A program made the translations under genes and the position numbers. Shown here in pieces: positions 36,868-48,036 of a stretch of DNA of 64,000 bases. This DNA comes from Archilochus colubris. Lineage: Eukaryota > Chordata > Aves > Apodiformes > Trochilidae. The stretch's first letter is position 1, and every line of letters begins with the position of its first letter. The notes beneath the pieces were generated by a model. That model was not told the origin of the DNA. It made no database searches and saw only the letters and a list, made by a program, of their open reading frames with translations. The stretch is from contig CM041083.1 of NCBI GenBank assembly GCA_023079485.1, forward strand, positions 61,137,810 through 61,201,809, read 5' to 3'.

Positions 36868-36886
36868 TTTATACTGAGTGTGACGT
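36868..36886 (-). promoter_or_regulatory. TATA box and CRE half-site of LTR copy C
   Basis: The minus strand reads ACGTCACACTCAGTATAAA, identical in layout to copy B. This is the probable core promoter of the LTR. Confidence 0.5.
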
Positions 36887-37205
36887 ATATGGGATGGAAT
36901 ACTCTGTTTGGTCAATTCTGGCATCTATCTTGTCTGTTCCTCCCCAAAGGAGGGCTCAGGTGGGACCTCTGTATCCTCCTGGATGGTAAAATGTTTTCCT
37001 CAGCGCTGAGCAGTGTCCTTGGCTCTGCATACCAGTCTCTAGCAGTAACTATAAACATCAAGTGTTATCAGTCCTAGAAACACACACTGTCTGAGAAACT
37101 TGCTGTTAATTTCAGCAAGTGCAACTACTTACAAGAGACTTAGCTAAAAGTAAAAGTACAAAACAGAAAATCACCTTTATCCTGGCCCAAACCAGGACAT
37201 TTTTC

Positions 37206-38753
37206 CTCTTATCATCCTTGAATGGAACCATGTTTCCTTCCAGGAGAGGTTGCATTTCTTTCTTGGTTTTGTTTTTTTGTTTTTGGTTTGTTTGGTTTTT
37301 TTTAAATTTTTTCTGGTAACTTTATGAGGACTAAGCTTTCATTAGCTAAGTTTGAATGTAAAATAGCTGTACCTAGCAAAACTATGAAAATAATTATAAA
37401 ATAACAAGAAAAAAACCTTCCACATCCAAAAAATTATCACTCTCACAAACTAAGACTTTTTTTTTTTTTCCCTTAATTGAAACCTCATTCTTCATTCAAT
37501 AAACTGGTGTCTGAAAAAAAGAAAACACCCCCTCATCCAGTCCAAAAGCAGGTCATGTGTAAGCAAAAAAATAAAAATCCCTGGTCTAAACCCCTCCTCT
37601 GGAGTGTAGATGTATTTAGAGAACCAGGTAAAACAGGGACCTCAAAAGTCCTAGTTTATTTCTTTATGCCAATAAGCTAATTTCTATTTCTCACATGAGA
37701 AAACCTTTCAGCTGCAATGCTCAGTAGTAATGTGCTCTGATAACATTCACTCAAACAACTAAAGGATCAAACCAGTTGTAATTGCTAATGCTCAATAGAT
37801 GTACGACTGAAAGATGAGTAAAATTTACTAAAACTACCATCACTGGGAAACAGAATCTTTATTTTTGCCTGCATATTTCCATGTAACATTTTCTGAGATT
37901 TAATTAACGGTGTTAATGACCTCTAAATCCAGGGGTACTTTTCCCTCTGCCAGCTAATTATGGAATTATTCTTCTGAGTGTGACATGGCTCCTGCTCAGT
38001 GTGGGGGGTCTTTTTCACCATATCCTCTTCTCAGATTTGAAACCTGTGAGGTTAAAGGAAGATTCTAATGACACCCTCCAGGGTGGCCTCCTTTGAGGGC
38101 TGAGACCAAGGCCTTTGATTTCAGATCACTCCCTATGTGGCTGCCTTTAAAGTTCATCTGAATTAACATTCAGTGATATTTTTGGCAGGAAAAATCATTG
38201 CAGTGGAATAATAATGCAAATAAACTTCCCATAGTTATCATTAAATGCCACATTGTTCTGTAATGGGAGTGACATTTCATTATTTCTAAAACATCAAATG
38301 AGTCTCTGTGCTCACTGCCAATTTTATGATATTCATACTGGTGACAATACAATAACACTGGAACAAGATATGAAGGGGTCCTAGGGCTTCTATGATGCTT
38401 GCAGATACCTGAAATGACTGAAAAATAAAGAGGCAAATGCATCATAAAAGAGCTGTGCTGGGCTTTCCAGAGTGCATTTGAACATTTGGTCCAGATTGTC
38501 AATGGTACTCAGTTTTTCTTTTCTCCTCTTTCTGACAAAAGCAAATGGAAAAGATTAATGGGCTGTCATCTGGAGAATATTGTGCCTCCATATTTTTCTC
38601 CTTGTAACCTTTACAAAGGTTGAAGAAACCCACTGCATTGGTACCGCACCGTGCATTTGAGCATGTAAGGCATAAACCAAAACCAAATAAACCTATGTTG
38701 CTTTTAACCAGACCTCTCTGAAGTTCAAAGACGTCTTCTGTGAAGAAGGCAAA
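37206..38753. other. Unclassified AT-rich non-coding DNA
   Basis: No gene or transposon is recognised. A T/G low-complexity stretch lies at 37262-37312. Around 38085-38170 the sequence has a TCF/LEF-type CCTTTGAT and is GC-richer, which could be regulatory but is not otherwise supported. Confidence 0.55.
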
Positions 38754-39159
38754 TGCTTGGGTTTGGCTGGGATAGTTAATTTTCACAGAAAGCTGGGAGG
38801 GTACACAGCCAGGATAGCTGACCTGAATTATTCAGGGGGGTATTCAGTATCATATGAAGACTTGCTCAGTGCAAAAACTAAGGTAGCTAGCAGGGGAAGG
38901 GAGGGAACATTACTCAGGATCAGGCTGGACTTCAAGTTCTGAGTAGTCAGCATTGTGCATTTCTAGCTTTGTGTTTTCTTATATTAGTATTATTGTTATT
39001 ACTATTTCTTCTCTCCTTATGTTGCCAAATTACCCTTATCTCAACCTACGAGTTTTACCTTTTTTTTTCTTTTGATTTTCCTTCCCATCCTGCTGGGATG
39101 AGAGGAGTGCACAAGCATCTGTGTGGTGCTTAGCTGCTGGGTGAGACTAAGTCATCACA
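38754..39159 (+). mobile_element. Solo LTR of a second ERVL-like family, decayed, copy E
   Basis: Plus-strand blocks match a common avian LTR as I recall it: GTTTGGCTGGGATAGTTAAT, AAGCTGGGAGGGTACACAGC, CAGGATAGCTGACCTGAATT, CTTATCTCAACCTACGAGTT, a T-rich run, CCCATCCTGCTGGGATGAGA, and GTGGTGCTTAGCTGCTGGGT. It ends TAAGTCATCACA. The place where the TATA box should be reads CAGTGCAAAAACT, so the box is lost. No target duplication is visible (GCAAA before, ATTAC after). The ends resemble those of family 1 (TG...TTTGG...GG at the start), suggesting a distant relation. Confidence 0.82.
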
Positions 39160-41120
39160 ATTACAGCATTCTTTTAATGAACTGTTAAAATGTTTATTTA
39201 AAAGGGGGGGTGGTGATGGTGGAAATACAAATAATGATCTAAAGTGTGTATAAGAAAATGGCATGTCCTAAGGGAGTAAGCAGAGAGAACTTCAGAAATT
39301 ATACCCATTCTTCTTTCTCTGGCTGCCAAGGGAAAGCTTCTTTAAAGGAACATTCCTGTGTAGGACCTTCAAGAACAGCCAGAGTTAAGATGGTTGTAGT
39401 GTTCATTCAATGGAATGAAAGAGGACAATGAAAAAATGACCCTGTTCATCAGGACATCAACTATAGTGTAAGCACAGACTTACAGGTCAGAAAATCAGAA
39501 AGTATTCTCTACACTAGGAGTGAGCCTGCCATTTCACTTAGCCCAGACCCAGCCTTGTTGAGAAGGCAACGAGTTGGGTTGAACATTGGTCTTGAAAACT
39601 TCAGCCTGAAGGTCTCCAGGCAACCATTAGCAAATCACCTCCTTTGGCTGAGGTGCCTTGTTCCAGGCATCCCATTCCCTCACCACTACTCTGCCTCTGC
39701 TTAACTTTGATTTGTGTTTAAATTTCCAGTGCTGGATCATGTACCTCACTATTGATTTTGGGGGGTTAAGCTATTTTTCTATTTTTTTTTAATTAAAAAA
39801 AGGCACTGCTTCACTACAGCTGTATGTCAGTTTCCACAGTTTTTTGTTAGTACCCTTTAGCCCTGCTGCCAAACAGGCAGCTCACAGCCCTATCTACTCA
39901 GTCCACATTGCCAAAGAAAAGCTGCTCTGTAAACCTAAGGAGCTGGCTGCATGTTTTAAAATGTTTGCTTACTTTTGAATGACAACAAACGGCAAACATT
40001 GTTTATACCCCTTGTAATTAGAAAAGGGAAAGCATTCAGCTGATGTTAAACACAATGCAATATTTGAAGTGAAGCTGCAAATCCTGGATAGTCATGGAAA
40101 ACATGAGCAAGTTGGTTACCTCTTCACTCACAGAGACTTTCAGGGTCTGTGCATCTTGGTGAAGAAAATTTTCTGTTATTTTATCACCTTCTTTCATAGA
40201 AGCTAGGAGATTTTGAGAAATTTTAGTGCCCACCACAGGTGATTAAAATCTCTTTTTGGCAGGAAAGGACCAAGGAAAGAAAAAGAGAGTGTTTTTTAAT
40301 ATAGAAATTGACCTGTTGAAGTTTGACAGCAGCAGTCTTGTATTAATCTGATAATAGCAGTCTCACTGCTCACAGCAATAGATGCAAATTAAAATGAAAA
40401 TAAGTGTCAAAAGCACTTCATGGTGTCCTGCAATTCACTGAGATTTCACAGACCTCTTATCAGCCATCAAAATTGCATAAGCTTTAATTTTACTTTGATT
40501 ACTGAAGGCTTGAAAGTCAATAGCTGTCTAATCAGTGGCATGTTGCTGAGTAGAATCTGGCATTAAGTCATGAAACCCAGATTTAAGCCACAGTTCTGTG
40601 TTTTTGTGGTCACTTGACCTGAAGCTGGGCACTGAGATAGAGACACACCTTCCCAAAGACTTTACTGTCAGGAAAATGCAGAGATTTTGGTAAATTTACA
40701 TTATTTGACTCTGGTCCTCAGCCTATATATCCCATTAGCCATCCTACAGCCTCACCTTCTCTTTCTGGTAAATGAATGAGAGATTGCAAACACAGTCAGA
40801 AGTTACATATTCATTCTCACAAGACCATTTTTCAAAATAGAATAGATATGGAGTGTCAATAAAGAATAATAATCAAAGTATTTTTCCTCTTCAAATCCCA
40901 CAAGGCTTTTAAAGCAAGCCCAGATCTTCTGGGCCTGTTGATCTCTTGTGCTTCATACTGCAATTCTATATCATGTGTCAGGTACTTTCTCCTCTTATTC
41001 TTTTCATGTCAATGTTTGAGGTAATGGTCTGAGTCATAAAGTTAATATAGCAACTGAACTGTTTCTAACCAGCTGTTAAGAGCACTCAAACCAATATATT
41101 TTAGCCATCTGAAGAGAAAA
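39160..41120. other. Unclassified non-coding DNA
   Basis: No gene or repeat family is recognised, apart from a G7 run at 39204-39210 and short low-complexity stretches. Confidence 0.6.
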
Positions 41121-41178
41121 CCCTGCTGGAACGAGATGACCTTTAAGGTGCCTTCCAACCCAAATTGTTCTATGAAGA
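41121..41178 (+). mobile_element. Short CR1 LINE 3' remnant
   Basis: CCCTGCTGGAACGAGATGAC, CTTTAAGGTGCCTTCCAACC and CAAATTGTTCTATGAAG form the CR1 terminal block. It is only ~58 bases long. Confidence 0.88.
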
Positions 41179-43735
41179 ATTATTCCTGTTCATATAAAGC
41201 TAGTTTTCTGTGAGTATTAGAAGAAGATTTATGCTGCCATGGTCCACAAAGTACCACACACTTTGGACTTATGAGTGTACTGAGGTAGTTCACTATTGTA
41301 TTTTCATGGTTGCTGTGCTCTCATTATTCCTTCTCCAGAATCTCTAATGTGAGATGTCTGGTACTGAAGTGCAGTCACTGACCATTCCACTTTCTCTTAA
41401 CAAGGAAACTTTTGCAGTCCTCTTTGCTCTAGAAGCAATTCAACACAGAGTATAACTCTGCTTGTGTGTTCCATTCAAGTTTCAGCCACAAGCAGGGTCC
41501 TTGATGCCCACAGAATTTGTCTAATTGCCAAGGCTCAGTAATTTCAATTAATGGCAGGAGCATGAAGTCAAATACCTTATGTCTCTGTTAAACCACTTCA
41601 CTCTTAAATTAGGCAGAGTTTTTTTCCTCATAAATAGAATCAGTAACAGTCAGTGCTCAGTGCCTTGGAATTTTCAGTGAAGCTTTGCAATGGAACACGC
41701 ACAGAAAAATTACCTCAGTTATTAAAACTCAGTCAGTCGGAAGCCTGTGGGTCTGTGATATCATTCAAACTGACAGAATAAAACTGTTCAACCTGATCTG
41801 TCACATTACAGCACTCAGCACCTATTTATGACAGTCTGACTTCACCCCACCAGACAGCTTCTCACACTTGAAGAACCATTAGGAAGTCCTGACTTGTCTC
41901 TGTAGGTATTGGGCCAGTGGTGCTAAAAGGGTGGTCTTGAACCATAGCCACAGCTTCTCATCCCAGAGAAAATTAAAAAAGTAACTCAGGGTTCACAGAA
42001 CCTGAAACCTGAAAGAACCATGCGTGCTTGTGCTGCTTATGAAGCAATAGCCTATTTTTAAGTGTTACTGAGACCCAAAAATCCAAATCCAATTGACTTT
42101 CTTTAGAAAATGGAACATAGTGTCCATACAGTTGAATTTTGAAAATCCTAAGTCCCAAATCCTGCTTTGTCTGATCACCCAAAGTGCCACTTGTGATAGG
42201 TTTTTAGAGTTGAGAGGCAATATTCACACAGATCTGGACAATGATCTAAAACAACCTTATCTTTGCTATCTTCAGGTGGAAGTGCACAAATAGTGCACAC
42301 CTACACCTGTGGGACCCCAAGGACAGCAGTGTAAGCCTGGTCTAGCATGTTTTTGATTGAATAAATAATTTTGTAACTGCCTTCCATCTTAGGAAATTAC
42401 CGAAACAAACTCCCATTCCACCCTACCCTATTGTTACCTACCTGTATCTTTTATTCAAAACTGATTTGTCAGCTTTGTTGGGCCCTTAGCACATTGAAAA
42501 GCTGGGCTATGGGCTTCAGCAGTTTCAAAATGGCCAAGATGCTGTATTAAGATCACCTCTCCCTAAGGGGCTAGTGAGCCTTCTTAAACAGGGCTAACAG
42601 GGAGAAGGCTGAAGGAGAAATTCTCCTGCTGCTCTCGATAGGCAGGGAAAAAATGCCTTTTCATGGTCTTTGGAAGCATAGCAAGACCTTCAGTCCTTGT
42701 CCCTATAGCACAAATTCATCAGTAGCAACACAACTAGTAATTAGTTCATTATTTTAATAGTATTAAGTGATATATGTCTGACACATTAGGACCAAAGATG
42801 GCAAGGTACCTCTAATGGATGAGAAGCTTGGAAGTGACCTGTCTACAGGTCATTGAATCATTGTAGCAGTTTGTACTTGTCATCACCAAACTGGGTACCT
42901 GGCTGTGGGGGCTGTTTGGTAGCAGTTGTGAAGGCAGTGGCTGCAGCTTCAGTCTTCCTCACTTGTAGGCAGAGATCTGCTCCACCTCCTGGCCTTCATT
43001 TACCTTGGGGTCTCAGCACCCTAGTGACATATGCAGCTGAGCTTAGGGGTCACCACTGTATATAAAACTGGAGCATATAACTTTAAAGTGGCTTTCTTTT
43101 TTCACTTTTGCTTCTGTTCTGACTCATGCTTTGGGAAAAAAGAGAAGAAACACCCACCCATAGGCATCAGTTGCTCATGTGACAGGAGTTAGTTTGTAAT
43201 TCACACTTTTCACTTCTGTCGTGTTAGGACCAGAAAGCATGGGCACAACAGCAGAGGATGTAGCCCACAGCTAAAGATGCAGTGAAAGACATCTTTTCTC
43301 TCAACTTTGAATTCTTTTAATAAACAACCCCTTAAGATGAACCATCCAAAATAGTGTGTATGAGCTCATCTTGCAGCTGGGTGAATACATTGCAAGAAGA
43401 AAAAATAAATTATCTCTTCTAAATTCTAATTCAGATATAATCATGACAGCTACTAAATTATTCATGAAAGACAGTAAAACCAGGAATCATTTCAATAAGT
43501 TTCACATCATTCTCAGTTTCCAAATAGTTAAACAGATTATTCCTTTAGCTGGTGTACAAATGATAAATACAGCCTCATTTTGCATCTGTGCACCTGTGCT
43601 AATAGGATGTCAGTCCTCCAAAACTACAAGTGGTCAGGTAGTGAATATTCCTCAGTTGAGAGCTCTTGAGCACAATTGTTAGTATGAGCTCCAAGCATAT
43701 TAACTAACACTTGTCTGTTTTTTTTTTTTCCTACC
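41179..43735. other. Unclassified non-coding DNA
   Basis: No gene is recognised. A GC-richer stretch at 42890-43075 ends with GTATATAAAACTGGAG, a TATA-like sequence reminiscent of avian ERVL LTR promoters. I could not extend any match around it. A T12 run lies at 43718-43729. Confidence 0.55.
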
Positions 43736-43895
43736 TAAGGAAGAAAAAGAGAAGGGGGAGGGGGAATTAAAAAGGAAAAGGAAAGGAAAATGGAAAAATG
43801 GAAAGGAAAAAGGAAAAGGGAAAAGGAAAAATGACAGGAAGAAGGGGGAAACAAGAGGAAAAGGAGGAAAGAAAAAGGCAAGGAAAAAGGAAAAG
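43736..43895 (+). repeat. Long polypurine tract
   Basis: About 160 bases are made of GGAAAA, GGAAA and GGGGGA units with only a handful of pyrimidines, directly after a T12/pyrimidine run. The tract has mirror-like symmetry in parts and many G pairs, as well as two G5 runs close together (GGGGGAGGGGG). Such tracts can form intramolecular triplexes. The minus-strand open frame over it (Phe/Ser/Leu-rich) is an artefact. Confidence 0.95.
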
Positions 43896-46800
43896 TTTTC
43901 AAAGTAGAGGAAAGATCTGAAGTATGCCTATTCAATGAATTCAGGATCTGATAAATAAAAAGTTTGAAAGCTCCTAGCATCTTATGCTGATCTCCTGATT
44001 TTTTTTTTTGAAACAAAGGTGAAATCTAAACTCACATGGCTTCTTACTTGGCATTGCTAGGCACTTGCTTTCTTCATCACTTTCTACAGTAATTTCATAC
44101 CTTTTCAAACACGAACCTCTGTAAGTCATGATGTCTGGATATAAGCTCAAACACATTTTAAAACATGAAGGGAAAGAGGAAGAATAGGAAGGACTGATTG
44201 TTGAGTGCCATTAATTCGCTTCGATCAGCTATACAGTTTGAATGTTAGACTTTTGGTTCTAATACAACACTATGTTAAAGTTATCTTACTTCATTTTTTT
44301 AGTATTAGTCATCACCTGTGGTGCAACTTTATGGGCACATTGCATACAGCTTCCTAGGAGATAGATTCCCTACCCAAAGGACAGCACAGTACACTGGAGT
44401 TGATATAAATTTAACTGCATACACAAGCAAAAACCAGAGTAGCCTCTGAGGAATGATTCAGAAATACAATCATAGAATGAGCTAAGCTAAGCTAAATTGA
44501 GAGCTTAGGTAAAGAAGGCACATGAAGAGTGAATTTTAACAGCAAATTAAAGCAGCAAAGAAGTGGGTGTAAAATTAAACTGAAGCAGAGCTGTAGGTGA
44601 AGCTGTGGAATTTTGCTGAGCTTGGAAAGCAAGAATGGAGAGTTTAAAAGTAACTCAGTGAGTGATCAGAGTCAATGGAGCACTTTAGAGAAGACTTTTT
44701 GTAATTCTGGGAGAAGTAGTTATGCCTCTTCTTCTGTGAGCTTTGAAGACTGGACTTTTGCAAAAATATTCCCATATTGTTCTGGTTAGCCCAAAATAGA
44801 AATAAACATGCTGACAGTCTAGTTGGCAGTTCATTTTTGCTTTTAATTATCTTCATTTTAGCAAACATTCTTAGTTTCATAATATGTTATATCCAAACAA
44901 GATAGTCACAGCTCTAGGTCCAAGTAAAGTGGTCCATTGCATCTCATACTAGGCTTAAGCAAAAAAGTAAAATAGCATGTAAAGCACCAAGCACTTTTTG
45001 TGTAATTGTGCCACATTTGTTGAGAAAACTCATGTTCTGTAAATCTGGCTATATATTGCGGGACAAGAGATTGAGATTCATGTTCCATCTCTGCCTGGCT
45101 TTCAGCATCTGAAACAAGTGTCTTTGCTGTATTGTTTAGGAATCCACAAAGAGCTGATAACTAGCAGCTTTTTCTTCTGTGGTGTTATCAACAGACAGTT
45201 TATCAAATATTTATAGTTCTAAACCAATTGAAACTATTGCCAAGTACTTTTCTTGCTAAAATACCCATTACAATATATTACTGAACCCACTCTAAAAGCC
45301 TAGCACATAATTAAACCCTTTGTATTGGTGCAATGTCTGCTCAGTCCTTCAATCTTTCTTTAAGATGAGATGTACATCCTAGCAGCTACATGAAAGATTC
45401 AAAGGCTACGGTCCATTTACAGCACTGACTGCTTGTTGTTTAATCTCCTATCACTAAGACAACAGTTATCATTAAATCACAGGTTTATTGGCATGTTGCT
45501 AAATAATTGAACAGCCTTGTCACAAAGGAATAATCATGTATAGATATGAAACTCCATGTAACATGTAATTCTATCCAAATATTGAAGGAAGAAGTGAAGA
45601 GGAATAATTATTTTCATTATTACAGCTTCTGAGAGCCTACCATATGGTTGGACTGAAGAGCAGCATTTAACAATGTTTAAGGTGACAAAAGAAATTGTAC
45701 TTAAAAATTCGGACAAATTCCATAAATCTGCAGTGGTAATAACACACATTTATAAATGCTTTATCCATAGCCCATACAGTTTAGTACTAGATTTATAAAA
45801 GATTATCCAAGAATAGAATATAATATCAGTAACTTTCAATTCAATTCAACCTATTTCACACCTGTGCAAAGACAAAACTCATAGTAATGTATGTGTTTTA
45901 AGAAGACTTGGGCAGGACATGAAATCAGGAAGATAGGAAATATTTTGGAAAAATTCAAACTAGTACTTCTACAACTTCTAAATCCCTGGACAGTGTGAAT
46001 GTCCTATGCTTGCTTCATCAAGTAGTAGATTACTTTTCAAGTGGAATCATTGCAGTGACTGCAGCAGATTTCCTTGTTAGTAAACTTGAGGAACAAAAAA
46101 CAGCCAGTGGAGTTTAATTATTTCACCCTTGCATTAAATCAGCAGAATGAAAAGAAAAACAAGTCCCACTGAGCCTCTTGGGTGTGAAGACCTGACCAAA
46201 ATCAATTAACACATGATAGAGGGGGGTTCCAAAAGGCTGTTTTCCCCTGCCCTGTTAGAAATGGCTGCTGTGATACCTGCACACTGGAATAAATGCCATG
46301 AGTTGGCTACACCAAATACAGCCCCAGCCAGAGTTACAGCTCGACACTGTGTGGAAAAAACTGTGGGGTTTGATGAATTTGTAAAACCACAGTGCACTTT
46401 GCATGTTAAACAAGCAAAAACTTATTAATAATGAAGACAAAGAATAAGCACACGTGTGTCATGCAACCAGACTTTTCATTTTGAAAGTCTGTAGAGTGTC
46501 TCAATCAGAAATTGAACGAGAAAATTTCTTCTACCCTTCCTAAAATCATTTAAACACTAACTGGAGCAAGACTGCTGTTCTTTTAAATGAGAACTCCATT
46601 GAGATCTAAACAAACAAATTTACTCAGGCTTAACGTCTATGCACAAACCTGCATCTACCACTAGGATGAAAGTTAAGTTTTCTAGAGGCTGCTTCAACTG
46701 CTAGGTCATAACAATACCCTTTATCTCTTCATTAATTCCTTGTATTCTTCATAACCACTTGGTTGCCTTGCATTTCTGCTTATTATTTTGTTTTTCTTCC

Positions 46801-47640
46801 CTTCTCAGCTTTGTCTGCCAGTTCATTTGCCTATATTTTATATGAACAGAATATATAGGTTTCTGTTTGGGAGAAAAGACTTCATGGACTGGATAGAATC
46901 TTAAGTTTACCCGCCCTGTCATTTCTTCAGATTGTAAAAGTGATTCATCCACATGAAAAAGAAATTAAAAATTCTGTCTTTCTCATCTTATCATACCAAT
47001 AGGGCCCAACTAAGGTGAAATAAATTATACTAATAAAAAAAAAAAGCATAGAAATGAGAAAATGAAATTCAAATAAATACACTTCAAATAAATATGCCAG
47101 TTTTACCTTATCTCTGCTCTGTAGAAAACAATAAATATTTAAAGTCACCAATAAACCTATATACACTAGAAATTAATCTCTTAGTTATATCTGCAGGCTT
47201 CACCAGGCTTTTTCTCATGAGAGCATCGACTTCAGAGCTGATCTCTTCTGAAACTACTCTGGTGACTTCTGTTGCAGGAATGAAGAATAAATAAGGATAA
47301 GAATATTTCTCCTAAGATGTAGTTTATCTAGTTTCAAACCATCAACATAGAGTTTATCCAGGAAGAAAGGAGGAATCTTTTGCTAAGCAGCTGATGCTAC
47401 AAGTTTATTTATGAAGAAACCTCATACATAGAGAGACTATACTGAGCTTCCTAGAACAGAGAACTTGTTTTGTTTAGTATTTGGTATTTGTTTGTATTCT
47501 TGTGTTCTGAATAGTAATATAATATATCATCTATGGCCAGAGCCTGGAAGTGGCATTGGTTCTTCTGTGGGCTAGTAACATAGTGTCTCAGTGTACAGTG
47601 TTTAAGAAAAAAAAGAATAATTAAAAAAAAAAATTAAAAA
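43896..47640. other. Unclassified AT-rich non-coding DNA
   Basis: I see no gene or transposon. At 44481-44508, three GCTAA units run into a hairpin (CTAAGCT, 8-base loop, AGCTTAG). The frame at 46213-46428 (71 codons) has no recognisable family. Confidence 0.6.
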
Positions 47641-47679
47641 AAAAGATATTAAAAAGTTGGAGGATCCTGTAGTGGAGAA

Positions 47680-48036
47680 TTGTTTTTCTGTATGAAATCT
47701 AAATATTATAAAAGTAGAAGTGATAACAGTGGAGTAGGCAGACAGTTTAAGATTAGAGGTCTGAACAGAGACACTTTTAGGAAGATCATGGAAGAGCAAA
47801 GGGTTGAGTCTGACCCCTGGGATAAGTATGATGAATGGAATAGGCAAAAAAAGCCAGTTTGCTCGCTGTGTCCTAAGAAGTCAAACAGCTCCCACCTCAT
47901 TGCACACCAATTGCCTTATGACTCCCACAAAGTTTTTGACAGCTTCATAGAACATACACAGATTACAAAGGTAACACCACTGCTTCAGCAATTATACAGC
48001 ATATATATCCACTTCTTCAGGAGCTGGCTCTGCTAA
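47680..48036 (+). other. Unassigned 118-codon open frame
   Basis: The peptide is more protein-like in composition than other frames nearby: RGLNRDTFRKIMEEQRVESD, PWDKYDEWNRQKKPVCSLCP, then SHKVFDSFIEHTQ. It contains charged helices and a Cys-x2-Cys pair. It follows an A-rich stretch (47610-47650), is not preceded by a promoter I can see, and ends after a hydrophobic tail. It may be an old retroelement or retrocopy remnant, or chance. I do not recognise it. Confidence 0.15.

Larger units (their letters stand above)
36383..37205 (-). mobile_element. Solo LTR, ERVL-like family 1, copy C, with target duplication
   Basis: The LTR spans 36389-37199 (811 bp) with TGTC/GACA ends. TTTTTC flanks it on both sides (36383-36388 and 37200-37205). 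The true duplication may be 5 bp (TTTTC) with one T added in the run. Sense is the minus strand, with TATAAA at 36868-36873, a CRE half-site upstream and ATTAAA at 36521-36526. It is very similar to copy B. Its main difference is three tandem TCTGGAAA units at 36813-36836 in place of the related repeats of B. No internal proviral sequence is present. Confidence 0.92.

Noticed and set aside
42853..43080. GC-rich stretch ending in GTATATAAAACTGGAG as an ERVL LTR promoter
   Set aside because: The TATA region resembles the family, but no upstream or downstream LTR blocks or ends could be aligned.
43735..44016. 93-codon minus-strand frame rich in Phe, Ser and Leu
   Set aside because: It is only the complement of the polypurine tract.
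44471..44481. AATCATAGAAT as a CR1 3' tail
   Set aside because: Only 11 bases match, and no TTCCAACCC block is nearby.
46213..46428. 71-codon open frame beginning near a GC-richer patch
   Set aside because: No recognisable motif, no promoter or splice context, and it is within the length expected by chance.
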